Assembly: GCF_902167145.1 (NCBI RefSeq)
Contig: NC_050097.1
Span: forward strand, 113,741,982-113,805,981
Length of the DNA: 64,000 nt
Reading direction: 5' to 3'
Origin: Zea mays
Taxonomy: Eukaryota > Streptophyta > Magnoliopsida > Poales > Poaceae
The notes below the pieces were generated by a model. The model saw nothing but the letters and a program-made list of their open reading frames with translations. It did no database searches and had not been told where the DNA came from. Made by a program: the position numbers and the translations under genes. Of this stretch, positions 24,294 to 35,084 are shown in pieces (position 1 is the stretch's first letter; each line of letters starts with the position of its first letter).

Positions 24294-24306
24294 TAGCTAG
24301 CTAGCT
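24294..24306. repeat. CTAG microsatellite in the YUCCA 5' UTR
   Basis: The run GCTAGCTAGCTAG lies between the TATA box and the start codon of the minus-strand gene, so it would be in the 5' untranslated region. Confidence 0.6.
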
Positions 24307-24415
24307 ATGGTAGAAGAATGAGGAGGAGAAGGTGTTGTGTCCTGTTTGTTGCTGGAGCTAGGAGAACGGAGGAGATGTTGTTGTGTTGGTGGTTTGGGGG
24401 TTGGACTAGTGGTGG

Positions 24416-24423
24416 TTATATAG
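24416..24423 (-). promoter_or_regulatory. TATA box of the YUCCA gene
   Basis: On the minus strand the sequence is CTATATAA, about 217 bases upstream of the start codon, implying a 5' UTR near 185 bases. It is the only good TATA match close to the gene. Confidence 0.65.
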
Positions 24424-24524
24424 AGAAGGGAAGGAGGGAGGGTGGGTCAGGAATCAGGATGGAGGGAGAGGGAGACGCCGGACAGCATTGTGTGTGCCGA
24501 ACAACTGTAGGCATGTGAATTCGA

Positions 24525-24526
<2 letters not shown>

Positions 24527-24599
<73 letters not shown>
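24527..24599. repeat. (GA)36 microsatellite in the YUCCA promoter
   Basis: An uninterrupted GA/CT run of 73 bases lies about 105 bases upstream of the TATA box of the minus-strand gene. GA/CT tracts in plant promoters bind BBR/BPC GAGA-binding proteins. A shorter GA-rich stretch follows at 24691-24702. Confidence 0.95.
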
Positions 24600-24602
<3 letters not shown>

Positions 24603-25387
24603 GACGAGGAGAGAGAAAGCAGTGGTGCTGTTGCTGCATGCTGGTGGGGACGGAATGGAGATCGATGGAGTCTGCATCTGCTCTGCATGATGAGAGAGAG
24701 AGGCAGGGCAGCAGAGGAAGAATATTGGCATGCACCATGCACGCAGTAGCTACAAACAATAACGAACGAACAGACAAACAAAATGGTGGAAGATTACATG
24801 GAGATCGAGAGGATCTAAAAGTCCCCTTTTTTTCTTCCGGAATTCGAGTTTTAAAATCCCCTCCTCTTCTCGTTCTGGGCCGGTGTGGAATGAGAAAATT
24901 CGATGCAGATTTTATCTCGTTTTATGAGAGATTCTGAGGATGAGGGTGGCTAGCTCGAGCGACCGACTCACTCACTGACTACACATGCAGGGATGCCCTT
25001 CGCCCAGTGGGGCGGAGGGTGGTGTGCGCCGCCGCTGCCATTGTTTGGCGTACGTGGATTCCCTCTGCATCCTCGATGCTATGCATGCGTCCACGGTCCA
25101 CGCCATCGCCACCACCATCACCAACGGTGACGAGCGGGTTGAAGAGTGTTGGACCGATCGACCGGCCGGCCGGCCGGCCGCCCGCGCCGCTCGCGCTTCC
25201 CGCAGTCAGGCACGCGCGCGCGCCGCGCCTCCTCGATCGCGCTCCACTATTATTGAGATCCACATCCACGTCGTTGCATGCGAGAGTCAAAATTAGTTTC
25301 AGATTAATTAATTAATTAATCTCCACGGCTAGTTGGTTGGGTTAATCCAGGTGCACTTTGCCCCCATTCCTCAGCTATTCCATTTGC
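24600..25387. other. Upstream intergenic region of the YUCCA gene
   Basis: About 790 bp holds no supported gene. It includes a GC-rich stretch at 25010-25250 with CCGGCCGGCCGG and CACGCGCGCGCG runs, and an ATTAATTAATTAATTAAT repeat at about 25303-25320. Distal promoter elements of the neighbouring gene are likely but cannot be named. Confidence 0.5.
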
Positions 25388-25465
25388 CACTACAGTAAAA
25401 TTACACATTTTCGACAACCTTCTTATGTCCGACGGCTTAGAGATTATTTGTCGTCGGAAATTCCA
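25388..25465 (+). mobile_element. Possible CACTA terminal fragment
   Basis: CACTACAG is followed by TTTTCGACAAC, TCCGACGGC and GTCGTCGGAA, which looks like the left terminus and subterminal units of a third CACTA family. Only about 80 bp remain and no right end is seen. Confidence 0.35.
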
Positions 25466-26179
25466 TGTATGCATGCTACGACTGTGATATCTATACATGT
25501 CCATTGTGCGTGCCACGCCAGCACGGCACGGACACGATCAGACATGACATAGTTACCCGAGTGCCATGCACAACACAATGCTAGGTTCGCGTCGGGCCGC
25601 GCCAGCCTGCAGTATGTTGAGCCGGCCCAAACATAGCACCGAAAAAATGGAAATTGTGTCGTGTCGTGCTTGCGGCCTGGCCCGAAACACGCAAAAAAAA
25701 AATCAAAATTCAACATAAATCAAATTGTAAACCACATATTATGAAATACTGAAATATAGCCGAATTGCACACAAAGTCGCAAACTATGAAATACTCAAAT
25801 ATAACGACAACAATTCTACACAAAGTCACAAACTATAAAATTCTTAGATATAGCAGAAACAGTTCACACAAACTCATGATTAGACTCAAACTATCAAACA
25901 CAGTGACATAGACTCAATCACGGCTTACAGAGAGATAGACAAAGATTGATGCAAACAAAATACTACTGGAGTCTGGTGCCTTAATGCAATGCTGCCTCGT
26001 TAAAAACCATCCTAGGTAAAAATTCATACCTCGTAAGAAAACCCTAGAAAGGAAAAGAGTACAACCAGCTCCTTTAGGTTTAATGTTCAAGTCCAGTCGA
26101 GTTTAATAGTTCATCACAAGTTATAATAGAGTAGTAATAGCAACAGAATTAAGAAGCAATAACAACGACTCTCAATTGC

Positions 26180-26817
26180 TCAACATCTACCACCAGTTCC
26201 ACCTCCACCTCTTCTTTCTTGCCCTCTGTTCTCATTGTTGGCATTTTCATCTAGGTACATTGTTTGAAAAACACCTTCAAGTTCCTTGGCCTCTTTCTCC
26301 ACCGTGTGCTGACTGTGCAAGTCAACGAGCTCCCAGTTCTTTATCCAGGACAAGACTTCAACCGTATCAGGAGTTAGCCATCTCTGGTCCTCAAGCAACC
26401 TGCCAGCTAAACTAAAAGTAGACTCTGATGATAAAGTGGAAGCAGACACAGTTAGAACATCTTTAGAAAGTATAGAAAGCACATGATAGGTCAACTTGTG
26501 CCGTTGCCACTAGTTTAGAAGATTGAGATAAGAGTCAAACTGGGTAATAGTATCACTATCAAGATATGATGATAACTCAGATATAGCAGCATCATAAGTG
26601 AACCAACGGGATTATATTTAAGAACAGATCGAATTCTACCAGATTGTTCCTTTTCTTCCTTAGCAGCACAAGTATCAATATGGCGTAGCAAATGTCCAGT
26701 GCAACCAGATGATTTAGTAGAAAATGTTTGCTTACAGTGGATGTAGATGGCAAAGACCCTTACCCTCTTACCGTTCACCATTTTTACCTCTTTGAAGTCA
26801 ATCCAAGCTTTAGACCT
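26180..26817 (-). pseudogene. hAT transposase: BED finger joined to dimerisation domain
   Basis: On the minus strand a BED-type zinc finger comes first (SKAWIDFKEV ... CIHCKQTF or its variant, then TGHLLRHIDTC), near 26815-26660. It is followed within about 30 codons by YDAAISELSSYL and the C-terminal hATC dimerisation domain (STLSSESTFSLAGRLL ... LSWIKNWELVDL), ending in an acidic then glycine-rich tail at 26180. The several-hundred-residue RNase H-like catalytic core that normally separates these is missing. Small frameshifts and an in-frame stop near 26510 are also present. It cannot be an active transposase. Confidence 0.75.
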
Positions 26818-27497
26818 TGAAAATAGCCTAGAGGAGGGGGTGAATAGGCTAAACCTAAAAATTATCACCACAAACTTCAAGATAATGTCAAATCAACAGT
26901 TCAACTGGTGTAGGCCAGTTCAACTGATATAGAGGCGAGTTGAACCACTCTGAACCTGTCCAACAGCTAGAGTAAATCTAGGCTTCGAACTACACGGAAA
27001 TACATTGAGAGATTCCTTTAGAACGAAAATACAAGGGATAAACTAAGTGTGGATGGTGAGAAATACAAGAGTGAATCCACCACGAGATCCACACGAAGAA
27101 CAACTCTATATGCCTTTCTTGCCAACTAAAACACAACCACGAATCCAAGCAAGAGCACAAGACACAAGATTTATCCCAAGGTTCGGCCACACCACAAAGG
27201 TGTCCTATTCCCCGTTGAGGAGCCCACAACGGACTAGGTCTTTTCCAACCCTAATCGTACACAACCAAACCACAAAGCTCAAGGAAAATCGTTTCTCAAA
27301 TCGGCTCACAAGAGCAGGTGATACAAACTTCTTGGGGTCGTCCACAAGTTTGGAGACTCCTAAGCAACCTCAATCCGTTAAGGAACTCGAAGGTTCCAAG
27401 AACAAGTTTGCACAAGAGGTGTTTGCAACAAGCTCAAGAGATGAGAAAGAGAGGGAAGAGGAAAAACAAATCTGAAAGTCATAAGCACAAACCTCAC
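26818..27497 (-). repeat. Solo copia LTR, left part (3' end of the LTR)
   Basis: On the minus strand the LTR ends CTCTAGGCTATTTTCA, preceded by CCTATTCACCCCC. It is interrupted at 27497 by element A, whose target duplication CTCAC was generated inside this LTR. The sequence has no palindromes of the CACCGGAC type and belongs to a different copia family. Confidence 0.7.
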
Positions 27498-28694
27498 TGA
27501 AAGGGAAATGTGCCCTTGGGCAATTTCAAATAATATTTTGGTGATTAGATACATAACACAATAATTGAGTACTTATGCGCGAGAAGTGCAAATCAGAGAC
27601 AAAGGTATGTTTCTAGACTTGGTGAATTGTTTTATGTACTAACAAAATTATCCAAGTGCTAGAAACTGTGACTAAAGAAGAAGAGAAGAAAAGGGAAAGA
27701 GTTGGCTGTGTGCAGCAAACACCAGCTCGGTCTGGCACATCGGACTGTCCGGTGCGCCAGGCTGGCCGGCGATGAACTGGCCGCTTTCGGGAAAACGCAG
27801 AGGCGTACGACTATAATTCACCGGACTGTCCGGTGAGCCAACGGTCGCCAGTGCCAACGGTCGGCTGCGCAATCCGCGGGCGACGCGTGGCCCGCAGCAA
27901 CGGTCGATTGGGCACACCGGACTGTCCGGTGTGCACCAGACAGTGTCCGATGCGCCAATCGACCCTGAGGACCAACAGTCGAATGTGCCAGAAAAGGAAG
28001 GAGATCGTGCACCGGACAGCTACAGTGACTGTCGGTGGTGCACCGGGCTATCCGGTGCACCACCCGACAGAAGGCAAGTTTGGCCTTCCAAGTTGGTCTC
28101 CAACGGCTGCTAGCTGCCTTGGGGCTATAAAAGGGACCCCTAGGCGTATGGAGGAGGACACCAAGCTTTCACAAAACATTCTAAGACTCCCAGACTCTGA
28201 CTCCACGCTTTTGATTCTCAGTGTTAGCAATTTGAGCTCTATTTGAGTTGTGAACTCCATGTGTTGTGTTTCGAGCTCAAGTTGTGACTTGTGTGCGTGG
28301 TTGTGCTGCGGATTTGAGTCTTGTGTGTGTTGCTCTCCCCAACGTTACTCTATGCTTTCTTTGTGATATCAATTATAAGGGCGAGAGACTCCAAATTGTG
28401 GAGATTCCTCGCAAACGGGAAAAATACTCTGAAGGAAAAGACTGTGGTATTCAAGTTGATCATTGGATCGCTTGAAAGGGGTTGAGTGCAACCCTCGTCC
28501 ATTGGGACGCCACAACGTGGAAGTAGGCAAGTGTTACTTGACCGAACCACGCGATAAAAATCGCGTGTCCCTTGTGTTCTCAAGGACTCGCTTCAAAGCT
28601 ACTTAGCCGTACTAACACTTTGACAATCAAGTTTTGTGGCTATTATTTTTTGATTTTACAGGATCACCTATTCACCCCCCTCTAGGTGCTCTCA
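27498..28694 (+). repeat. 5' LTR of element A
   Basis: TGAAAGGGAAATGTGCCC ... TAGGTGCTCTCA, 1197 bp. It contains a cluster of CACCGGACTGTCCGGTG-type palindromes (27730-28070) and a TATA box at 28126. Confidence 0.9.
28126..28133 (+). promoter_or_regulatory. TATA box of the element A 5' LTR
   Basis: TATAAAAG in the context GGGGCTATAAAAGGGACC lies downstream of the palindromes. The counterpart in the 3' LTR is at 57195-57202. Confidence 0.75.
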
Positions 28695-28709
28695 ATTGGT
28701 ATCAGAGTC
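28695..28709 (+). other. Primer-binding site of element A
   Basis: ATTGGTATCAGAGTC immediately follows the LTR. It is complementary to the 3' end of initiator methionine tRNA, the usual copia primer. Confidence 0.85.
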
Positions 28710-28744
28710 GTACTCTTCATTTAAGGGACTAATCGCCCGAAGAG

Positions 28745-31012
28745 ATGGATCCTAAGGAAAAGGGGATAGTGGTCAACGATAAGGAAAAGGAGTCCCTCTT
28801 CAACGAGCCAAGAGACGACAAGCCTACCGACTCAGGCTCAAGTCACAAGAAGAGAGACGGGAAGAAGAAGAGGCGCATCAAGAAGATCATCTACTACGAC
28901 AGCGATGCCTCATCTTCTTCACCAAGGGATGACGACGACTCCTCGTCAAAGAAAAAGACGGTTAATCAAAACTATTCTTTTGATTACTCTCGCATTCCCT
29001 ATAATTCAAATGCGGCATCTACTTTCAATTCCCCTTGGAAAACCTCCACACTTTGATGGAGAGGACTATTCGTTTTGGAGTCATAAAATGCGTAGTCATT
29101 TATTCTCTCTCCATCCTAGCATATGAGAAATTGTAGAAAATGGGATGCATTTTGATAACACTGATAACCCTGTGATTATCAATGAACAAATCCATAAAAA
29201 TGCCCAAGCCACTATTGTTTTGCTAGCATCTCTGTGCAGGGATGAATATAACAAGGTTAGCGGCTTGGACAACGCCAAGCAAATCTGGGACACCCTCAAG
29301 ATCTCACATGAGGGAAATGATGCTACAATGATCACCAAAATGGAACTGGTGGAAGGCGAGCTGGGAAGATTCACCATGATCAGGGGAGAATAGCCAACAC
29401 AAACCTATAACAGTCTCAAGACCCTCATCAACAAGATCCGAAGCTATGGAAGCACAAGATGGACGGATCATGATGTCGTCCGACTCATGCTGAGGTCATT
29501 TACTGTAATTGACCCCCATCTTGTCAATCTTATTCGTGAAAATCCCAGGTACACAAAGATGATGCCCGAGTAGATCCTTGGAAAGTTTGTAAGTGGGCTC
29601 ATGATGGTGAAGGAGGCTCGATACGTGGACGATGCTCTAAATGGTCCACCACCCATCTACGAGCCACAACCCGTTGCTCTCAAAGCAACAAGCAGCAGGG
29701 AGGCGCTACCAAGCAAGGTGGCACAAGTGGAGGCTGCTGGGCTAAATGAAGATGAGGTGGCCCTCATCATTAAACGTTTCAAGACCGCGCTCAAAGGACG
29801 CAAGAAATACCCCAACAAGAACAAAACAACGGAAAAGCGCTCCTGCTTCAAATGCGGCAAGACTAGTCATTTTATAGCTCAATGTCCCGATAATGAAAAT
29901 GACCAGGCACAAGAAAGATATGGGAAGAAGGAGAAGAAGAAAAACTATAGGAAGGAGAAAGGCGAGGCTCATCTTGGAAAAGAATGGGATTCTGATTGCT
30001 CCTCATCCGACTCCGACGATGAGGGACTAGCGGCCTCGGCCTTCGACAAGTCTTCGCTCTTCCCCAACGAACGCCACACTTGCCTCATGGCTAAGGAGAA
30101 GAAGGTACGTATTCGAGATTCCCCTAAGTACTCTTCTTCTAGTGATGAGGAATCCTCCGATGATGAAGTAGATTACTCTAGTTTATTTAAAGGTTTAGAT
30201 AGAGCCAAAGTAGAGAAAATTAATGAATTAATTGATGTTCTAAATGAAAAAGATAGACTGCTGGAAAAGCAAGAAGACATTTTGTATGAGGAACATGACA
30301 AATTTGTTAGTGTACAAAAGTCTCTTGCTTTAGAAACTAAGAGAAATGAAATGCTATCTTCTGAGTTATCTGCTTGCCATGAATCTATCTCTAGTTTAAA
30401 GATTTTAAATGATGATTTGAATGCTAAGGTAGAGGAAGTTAGTAAAATAAGTTCATGTGTAGAGCATGTAAGTTTTGTAATAGATGTAAAGACTTTGATG
30501 TTGATGCATGTAATGAACATCTTATTTCTATTACTAAATTGAATGATGATGTGGCAAGTATTAATGCTCAACTTAAGACTTGCAAAAGTGATTTTGATAA
30601 ATTAAAATTTGCTAGGGATGCCTACACTATTGGTAGACACCCCTCAATTAAGGATGGACTTGGTTTTCTAAAGAAAACTAAGAACGTAACAAGCCAAAAG
30701 GCTCCCGTTCTCAACAAGGAGAAAGGGAAGGCCCCTATGGCTAGTAGTCCTCAAAGGAACCATGCCTTTATTTATGATAGGAAAATTGCTAGTCGTTCTC
30801 ATTACAATAAGAGTTATGTTCATACTACTTGTAATGATTCACATGCTATGTTTACATCTAGCTCTACTTTTATGCATGGTAGAAGAAGGCCTAGGAGAAA
30901 TCATATTGTGCCACATGTGCCCAGGAAAATGTGCAATGAACCTACTACTGTTTTTCATGCTTGCAACACTTCTTTTGTTCTTTCATGTAAGAATGCAAAA
31001 GTAGTTGCTAGG
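28745..31012 (+). pseudogene. Gag of element A, broken
   Basis: This is the capsid/nucleocapsid precursor. It starts MDPKEKGIVVNDKEK and has a lysine/serine-rich N-terminal part, then the gag core (PHFDGEDYSFW, LLASLCRDEYNKVSGL, DTLKISHEGN, VEGELGRFTM). A CCHC zinc knuckle (CFKCGKTSHFIAQC) lies near 29850, and a long coiled-coil tail (KVEKINELIDVLNEKDRLLEKQ ...) follows to 30460. Frameshifts near 29030 and 30460 and in-frame stops (around 29127, 29391 and 29572) break it. Element B is inserted at 31013, and about 38 more gag codons follow at 40401-40512. Confidence 0.85.
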
Positions 31013-32332
31013 TGAAAGGGAATTAGGCTTACACCTATTTCCTAAATGATTTTGGTGATTGAATTGTCCAACACAAATAATTGGACTAACTAGTTTGCTC
31101 TAGTGTATAAGGTATACATGTGCCAAAGGTTCACACTTAGCCAATAAAAAGACCAAGAATTGGGTTCAACAAAAGGAGCAAGGGTTAACCGAAGGCAGCC
31201 CTGGTCTGGCGCACCGGACTGTCCGGTGTGCCACCGGACAGTGTCCGGTGCACCACCGGACAGTGCCCGGGGCACCAGGGGACTTCACGTTGAACTCTTC
31301 ACCTTCGGGAAAATTCAGGGGTGCTCCGCTATAATTCACCGGACTGTTCGGTGTACACCGGACAGTGTCCGGTGCTCCAAGGAAGAGCGCCTCTGGAACT
31401 CGCCAGCTTTGGGAATTCGCTCCGCTATAATTCACCGGACATGTCCGGTGTGCACCGGACTGTCCGGTGTGCCAGCGGAGCAACGACTACTTCGCGCCAA
31501 CGGTCACCTGCAGAGTCATTTAATGCGCGCCAAAGCGCGCAGAAGTCCGGCACGCGCGAAGTGGCGCACCGGACACTCTACAGTGCATGTCCGGTGTGCC
31601 ACCGGACATCCAGGCGGGCCCAGCAGTCAGAGCTCCAACGGTCGGAACCCAACGGCCTGGTGACGTGGCTGGCGCACCGGACAGTGTCTGGTGGCGCACC
31701 GGACTGTCCGGTGCGCCATGCGACAGCAGCCTCCACCAAACGGCTAGTTTGGTGGTTGGGGTTATAAATACCCCCAACCACCCCACATTCAAGTCATCCA
31801 AGTTTTCAACCTTCCAACCACCTACAAGAGCTAGGCATTCAATACAAGACACACCCAAGTGATCAAATCATCTCCCAATTCCACAAAAGCATTAGCGACT
31901 AGTGAGAGTAATTTGTCGTGTTCTTTTGAGCTCTTGCGCTTGGATCGCTTTCTTCTTTCTCATTCTTTCTTGTGATCAATACTCACTTGTAACCAAGGCA
32001 AGAGACACCAATTGTGTGGTGGTCCTTGCGGGGAAGTTTTGTTCCCGGTTGATTTGAGAAGAGAAAGCTCACTCGGTCCGAGGGACCGTTTGAGAGAGGG
32101 AAGGGGTTGAAAAAGACCCGGCCTTTGTGGCCTTCTCAATGGGGAGTAGGTTTGCGAGAACCGAACCTCGGTAAAACAAATCCGTGTGTCACACTCTTTA
32201 TTCGCTTACGATTTGTTTTGCGCCCTCTCTCGCGGACTTGGTTATATTTCTAACGCTAACGCGGCTTGTAGTTGTGATTAACTTTGTAAATTTCAGTTTC
32301 ACCCTATTCACCCCCCCTCTAGGTGACTTTCA
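31013..32332 (+). repeat. 5' LTR of element B
   Basis: TGAAAGGGAATTAGGC ... AGGTGACTTTCA, 1320 bp. CACCGGACTGTCCGGTG palindromes cluster at 31210-31710. Confidence 0.92.
31763..31770 (+). promoter_or_regulatory. TATA box of the element B 5' LTR
   Basis: TATAAATA in GGGGTTATAAATACCCCC follows the palindrome cluster. The same box is at 39828-39835 in the 3' LTR. Confidence 0.8.
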
Positions 32333-32347
32333 ATTGGTATCGGAGCC
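32333..32347 (+). other. Primer-binding site of element B
   Basis: ATTGGTATCGGAGCC directly follows the LTR. It is complementary to initiator methionine tRNA, with one likely mismatch (CGG for CAG). Confidence 0.85.
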
Positions 32348-32380
32348 CGGTGCTTCATTAGAGCCTAACCGCTCGAAGTG

Positions 32381-34846
32381 ATGTCGGGAGAACACGCCAA
32401 GAAGGAGATGGAGACCGGCGACAAGCCCGCTACAAGCCACGGGAAAGCTTCATCGGAAGAGTCCCGCAAAAAGGGAAAGGGGAAGGAGAAGAAAGCCTCT
32501 TCCCACAAGTCGCATCGGAGTGGGGACAAGAAAAAGAAGATGAGGAAGGTGGTCTACTACGAGACCGACACCTCATCACCATCTACCTCCGGCTCCGACG
32601 CGCCCTCCGTAACTTCTAAGCGCCATGAGCGCAAGAAGTTTAGTAAGATTCCCTTACACTATCCTCGCACCTCTAGACATACTCCATTACTTTCCGTTCC
32701 ATTAGGCAAACCGCCAACCTTTGACGGTGAAGATTATGCGAGGTGGAGTGATTTAATGAAATTTCATCTAACCTCACTCCACAAAAGTATATGGAATGTT
32801 GTTGAGTTTGGAGCACATGTACCATCCATAGGGGATGAGGATTATGATGAGGACGAGGTGGCCCAAATCGAGCACTTCAACTCCCAAGCTACAACCATAC
32901 TCCTCGCCCCTCTAAGTAGGGAGGAGTACAACAAGGTGCAAGGATTAAAGAGCGCCAAGGAAGTTTGGGACGTCCTCAAAACCACGCACGAGGGTGATGA
33001 ACTAACCAAGATCACCAAGCGGGAAACGATCGAGGGGGAGCTCGGTCGCTTCCGTCTTCGCCAAGGGGAGGAGCCACAAGATATGTACAACCGGCTCAAA
33101 ACCTTGGTGAACCAAGTGCGCAACCTCGGGAGCAAAAAATGGGATGACCACAAGGTGGTTAAGGTTATTCTAAGATCACTTATTTTCCTTAACCCTACTC
33201 AAGTACAATTAATTCGTGGTAATCCTAGATACACACTAATGACTCCCGAGGAAGTAATCGGGAATTTTGTGAGCTTTGAATTCATGATCAAGGGATCAAT
33301 TAAGATCAACGAGCTTGACGGCCCCTCCACATCCGAAGCTCAACCCGTCGCATTCAAGGCGACGGAAGAAAAGAAGGAGGAGTCTACACCGAGTAGAACT
33401 CCCATCGACGCCTCCAAGCTCGATAATGAGGAAATGACGCTCGTCATCAAGAGCTTCCGCCAAATCCTCAAGCAAAGGAGGGGGAAAGATTACAAGCCCC
33501 GCTCTAAGAAGGTTTGCTACAAGTGTGGTAAGCCCGGTCACTTTATAGCAAAATGTCCTATTTCTAGTGACAGTGACAGGGGCGACGACAAGAAGGGGAG
33601 AAGAAAGGAGAAGAAGAGGTACTACAAGAAGAAGGGCGGCTATGCCCATGTTTGTCGCGAGTGGGACTCCGACGAAAGCTCTAGCGACTCCTCCAACGAC
33701 GAGGACGCCGCCAACATCGCCGTCACCAAGGGACTTCTCTTCCCCAACATCGGCCACAAGTGCCTCATGGCAAAGGACGGCAAAAAGAAGAAGGTTAAAT
33801 CTAAATCCTCCACTAGATATGAGTCCTCTAGTGATGATAATGCTAGTGATGAGGAAAATAATTTGCGTACCCTTTTTGCCAACTTAAACATGCAACAAAA
33901 AGAAAAATTAAATAAATTAATTAGTGCCATCCATGAGAAGGATGACCTCTTGGACTCCCAAGAAGACTTCCTAATCAAGGAAAACAAAAAGCATGTTAAA
34001 GTTAAAAATGCTTATTCTGTAGAAGTTGAAAAATGTGAAAAATTATCTAGTGAACTAAGCACTTGCCATGAGACTATAGACAACCTTAGAAATGAGAATG
34101 CTAATTTGTTAGCTAAGGTTGATTCCATTGCTTGTAATGTTTCAATTCCAAATCTTAGAAATGATAATGATGATTTGCTTGCTAAGATTGAAGAATTGAA
34201 CATTTCTCTTGCTAGTCTTAGAGATGAAAATAAAAAATTGCTTGCTAAGGATAAAGATTTTGATGTTTGCAATAATACCATTTCCGACCTTAGAAATAAA
34301 AATGACATATTGCATGCTAAGGTTGTAGAATTAAAATCTTGCAAACCATCTACATCTACCGTTGAGCACACTTCTATTTGTACTAGATGTAGAGATGTTG
34401 ATATTAATGCTATTCATGATCACATGGCTTTAATTAAACAACAAAATGATCATATAGCAAAATTAGATGCTAAAATTGCCGAGCATGAACTTGAAAATGA
34501 AAAATTTAAATTTGCTCGTAGTATGCTCTATAGTGGGAGACACCCTGGCATTAAGGATGGCATTGGCTTCCAAAAGGGGAACAATGTCAAACTTAATGCC
34601 CCTCCTAAGAAATTGTCTAATTTTGTTAAGGGCAAGGCTCCCATGCCTCAAGATAACGAGGGTTACATTTTGTACCCTGCCGGTTATCCTGAGAGCAAAA
34701 TTAGGAGAATTCATTTTAGGAAGTCTCACTCTGGCCCTAACCATGCTTTTATGTATAAGGGTGAGACATCTAGTTCTAGGAAACCAACCCGTGCTAAGTT
34801 GCCTAAGAAGAAAACTCATAATGCATCAAATGATCATGACATTTAA
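32381..34846 (+). CDS. Gag of element B
   Basis: This open frame of 821 codons starts MSGEHAKKEMETGD. Order of regions: a lysine/serine-rich N-terminal segment, the gag core (PTFDGEDYARWSDLM, LLAPLSREEYNKVQGL, VWDVLKTTHEGD, EGELGRFRLRQGEEPQDMYNRL), a CCHC knuckle CYKCGKPGHFIAKC near residue 380, an acidic serine-rich segment, and a long coiled coil of asparagine/lysine heptads to about residue 700. It forms the virus-like particle in the cytoplasm. It stops at TAA 34844, but the same frame stays open afterwards to 35016 and encodes the tail ending TIWVPKVKN found in relatives, so this TAA may itself be a mutation. Confidence 0.92.
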   Translation: MSGEHAKKEMETGDKPATSHGKASSEESRKKGKGKEKKASSHKSHRSGDKKKKMRKVVYYETDTSSPSTSGSDAPSVTSKRHERKKFSKIPLHYPRTSRHTPLLSVPLGKPPTFDGEDYARWSDLMKFHLTSLHKSIWNVVEFGAHVPSIGDEDYDEDEVAQIEHFNSQATTILLAPLSREEYNKVQGLKSAKEVWDVLKTTHEGDELTKITKRETIEGELGRFRLRQGEEPQDMYNRLKTLVNQVRNLGSKKWDDHKVVKVILRSLIFLNPTQVQLIRGNPRYTLMTPEEVIGNFVSFEFMIKGSIKINELDGPSTSEAQPVAFKATEEKKEESTPSRTPIDASKLDNEEMTLVIKSFRQILKQRRGKDYKPRSKKVCYKCGKPGHFIAKCPISSDSDRGDDKKGRRKEKKRYYKKKGGYAHVCREWDSDESSSDSSNDEDAANIAVTKGLLFPNIGHKCLMAKDGKKKKVKSKSSTRYESSSDDNASDEENNLRTLFANLNMQQKEKLNKLISAIHEKDDLLDSQEDFLIKENKKHVKVKNAYSVEVEKCEKLSSELSTCHETIDNLRNENANLLAKVDSIACNVSIPNLRNDNDDLLAKIEELNISLASLRDENKKLLAKDKDFDVCNNTISDLRNKNDILHAKVVELKSCKPSTSTVEHTSICTRCRDVDINAIHDHMALIKQQNDHIAKLDAKIAEHELENEKFKFARSMLYSGRHPGIKDGIGFQKGNNVKLNAPPKKLSNFVKGKAPMPQDNEGYILYPAGYPESKIRRIHFRKSHSGPNHAFMYKGETSSSRKPTRAKLPKKKTHNASNDHDI

Positions 34847-35084
34847 TTTAAAACCTTTGATGCATCATATGTTTTAACTAACAAATCTGGCAAGGTAGTT
34901 GCCAAATATGTTGGGGGCAAGCACAAGGGGTCAAAGACTTGTGTTTGGGTACCCAAAGTTCTTGTGTCTAATGCCAAAGGACCCAAAACCATTTGGGTAC
35001 CTAAAGTCAAGAACTAAACATGTTTTGTAGGTTTATGCATCCGGGGGCTCAAGTTGGATAATCGACAGCGGGTGCACAAACCAC

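Noticed and set aside
24488..24937. Plus-strand frame with a long Arg-Glu repeat
   Set aside because: It is a translation of the (GA)n microsatellite and has no support as a gene.
24979..25315. Overlapping roughly 100-residue frames on both strands upstream of the YUCCA gene
   Set aside because: They are mirror-image frames in a GC-rich patch with no domain, and are more likely promoter or intergenic sequence.
27720..28070. Regularly repeated ACCGGAC-containing units that could look like a CRISPR array
   Set aside because: The units are palindromic, irregularly spaced and lie inside LTRs of a plant retrotransposon. There are no cas genes and the genome is eukaryotic.
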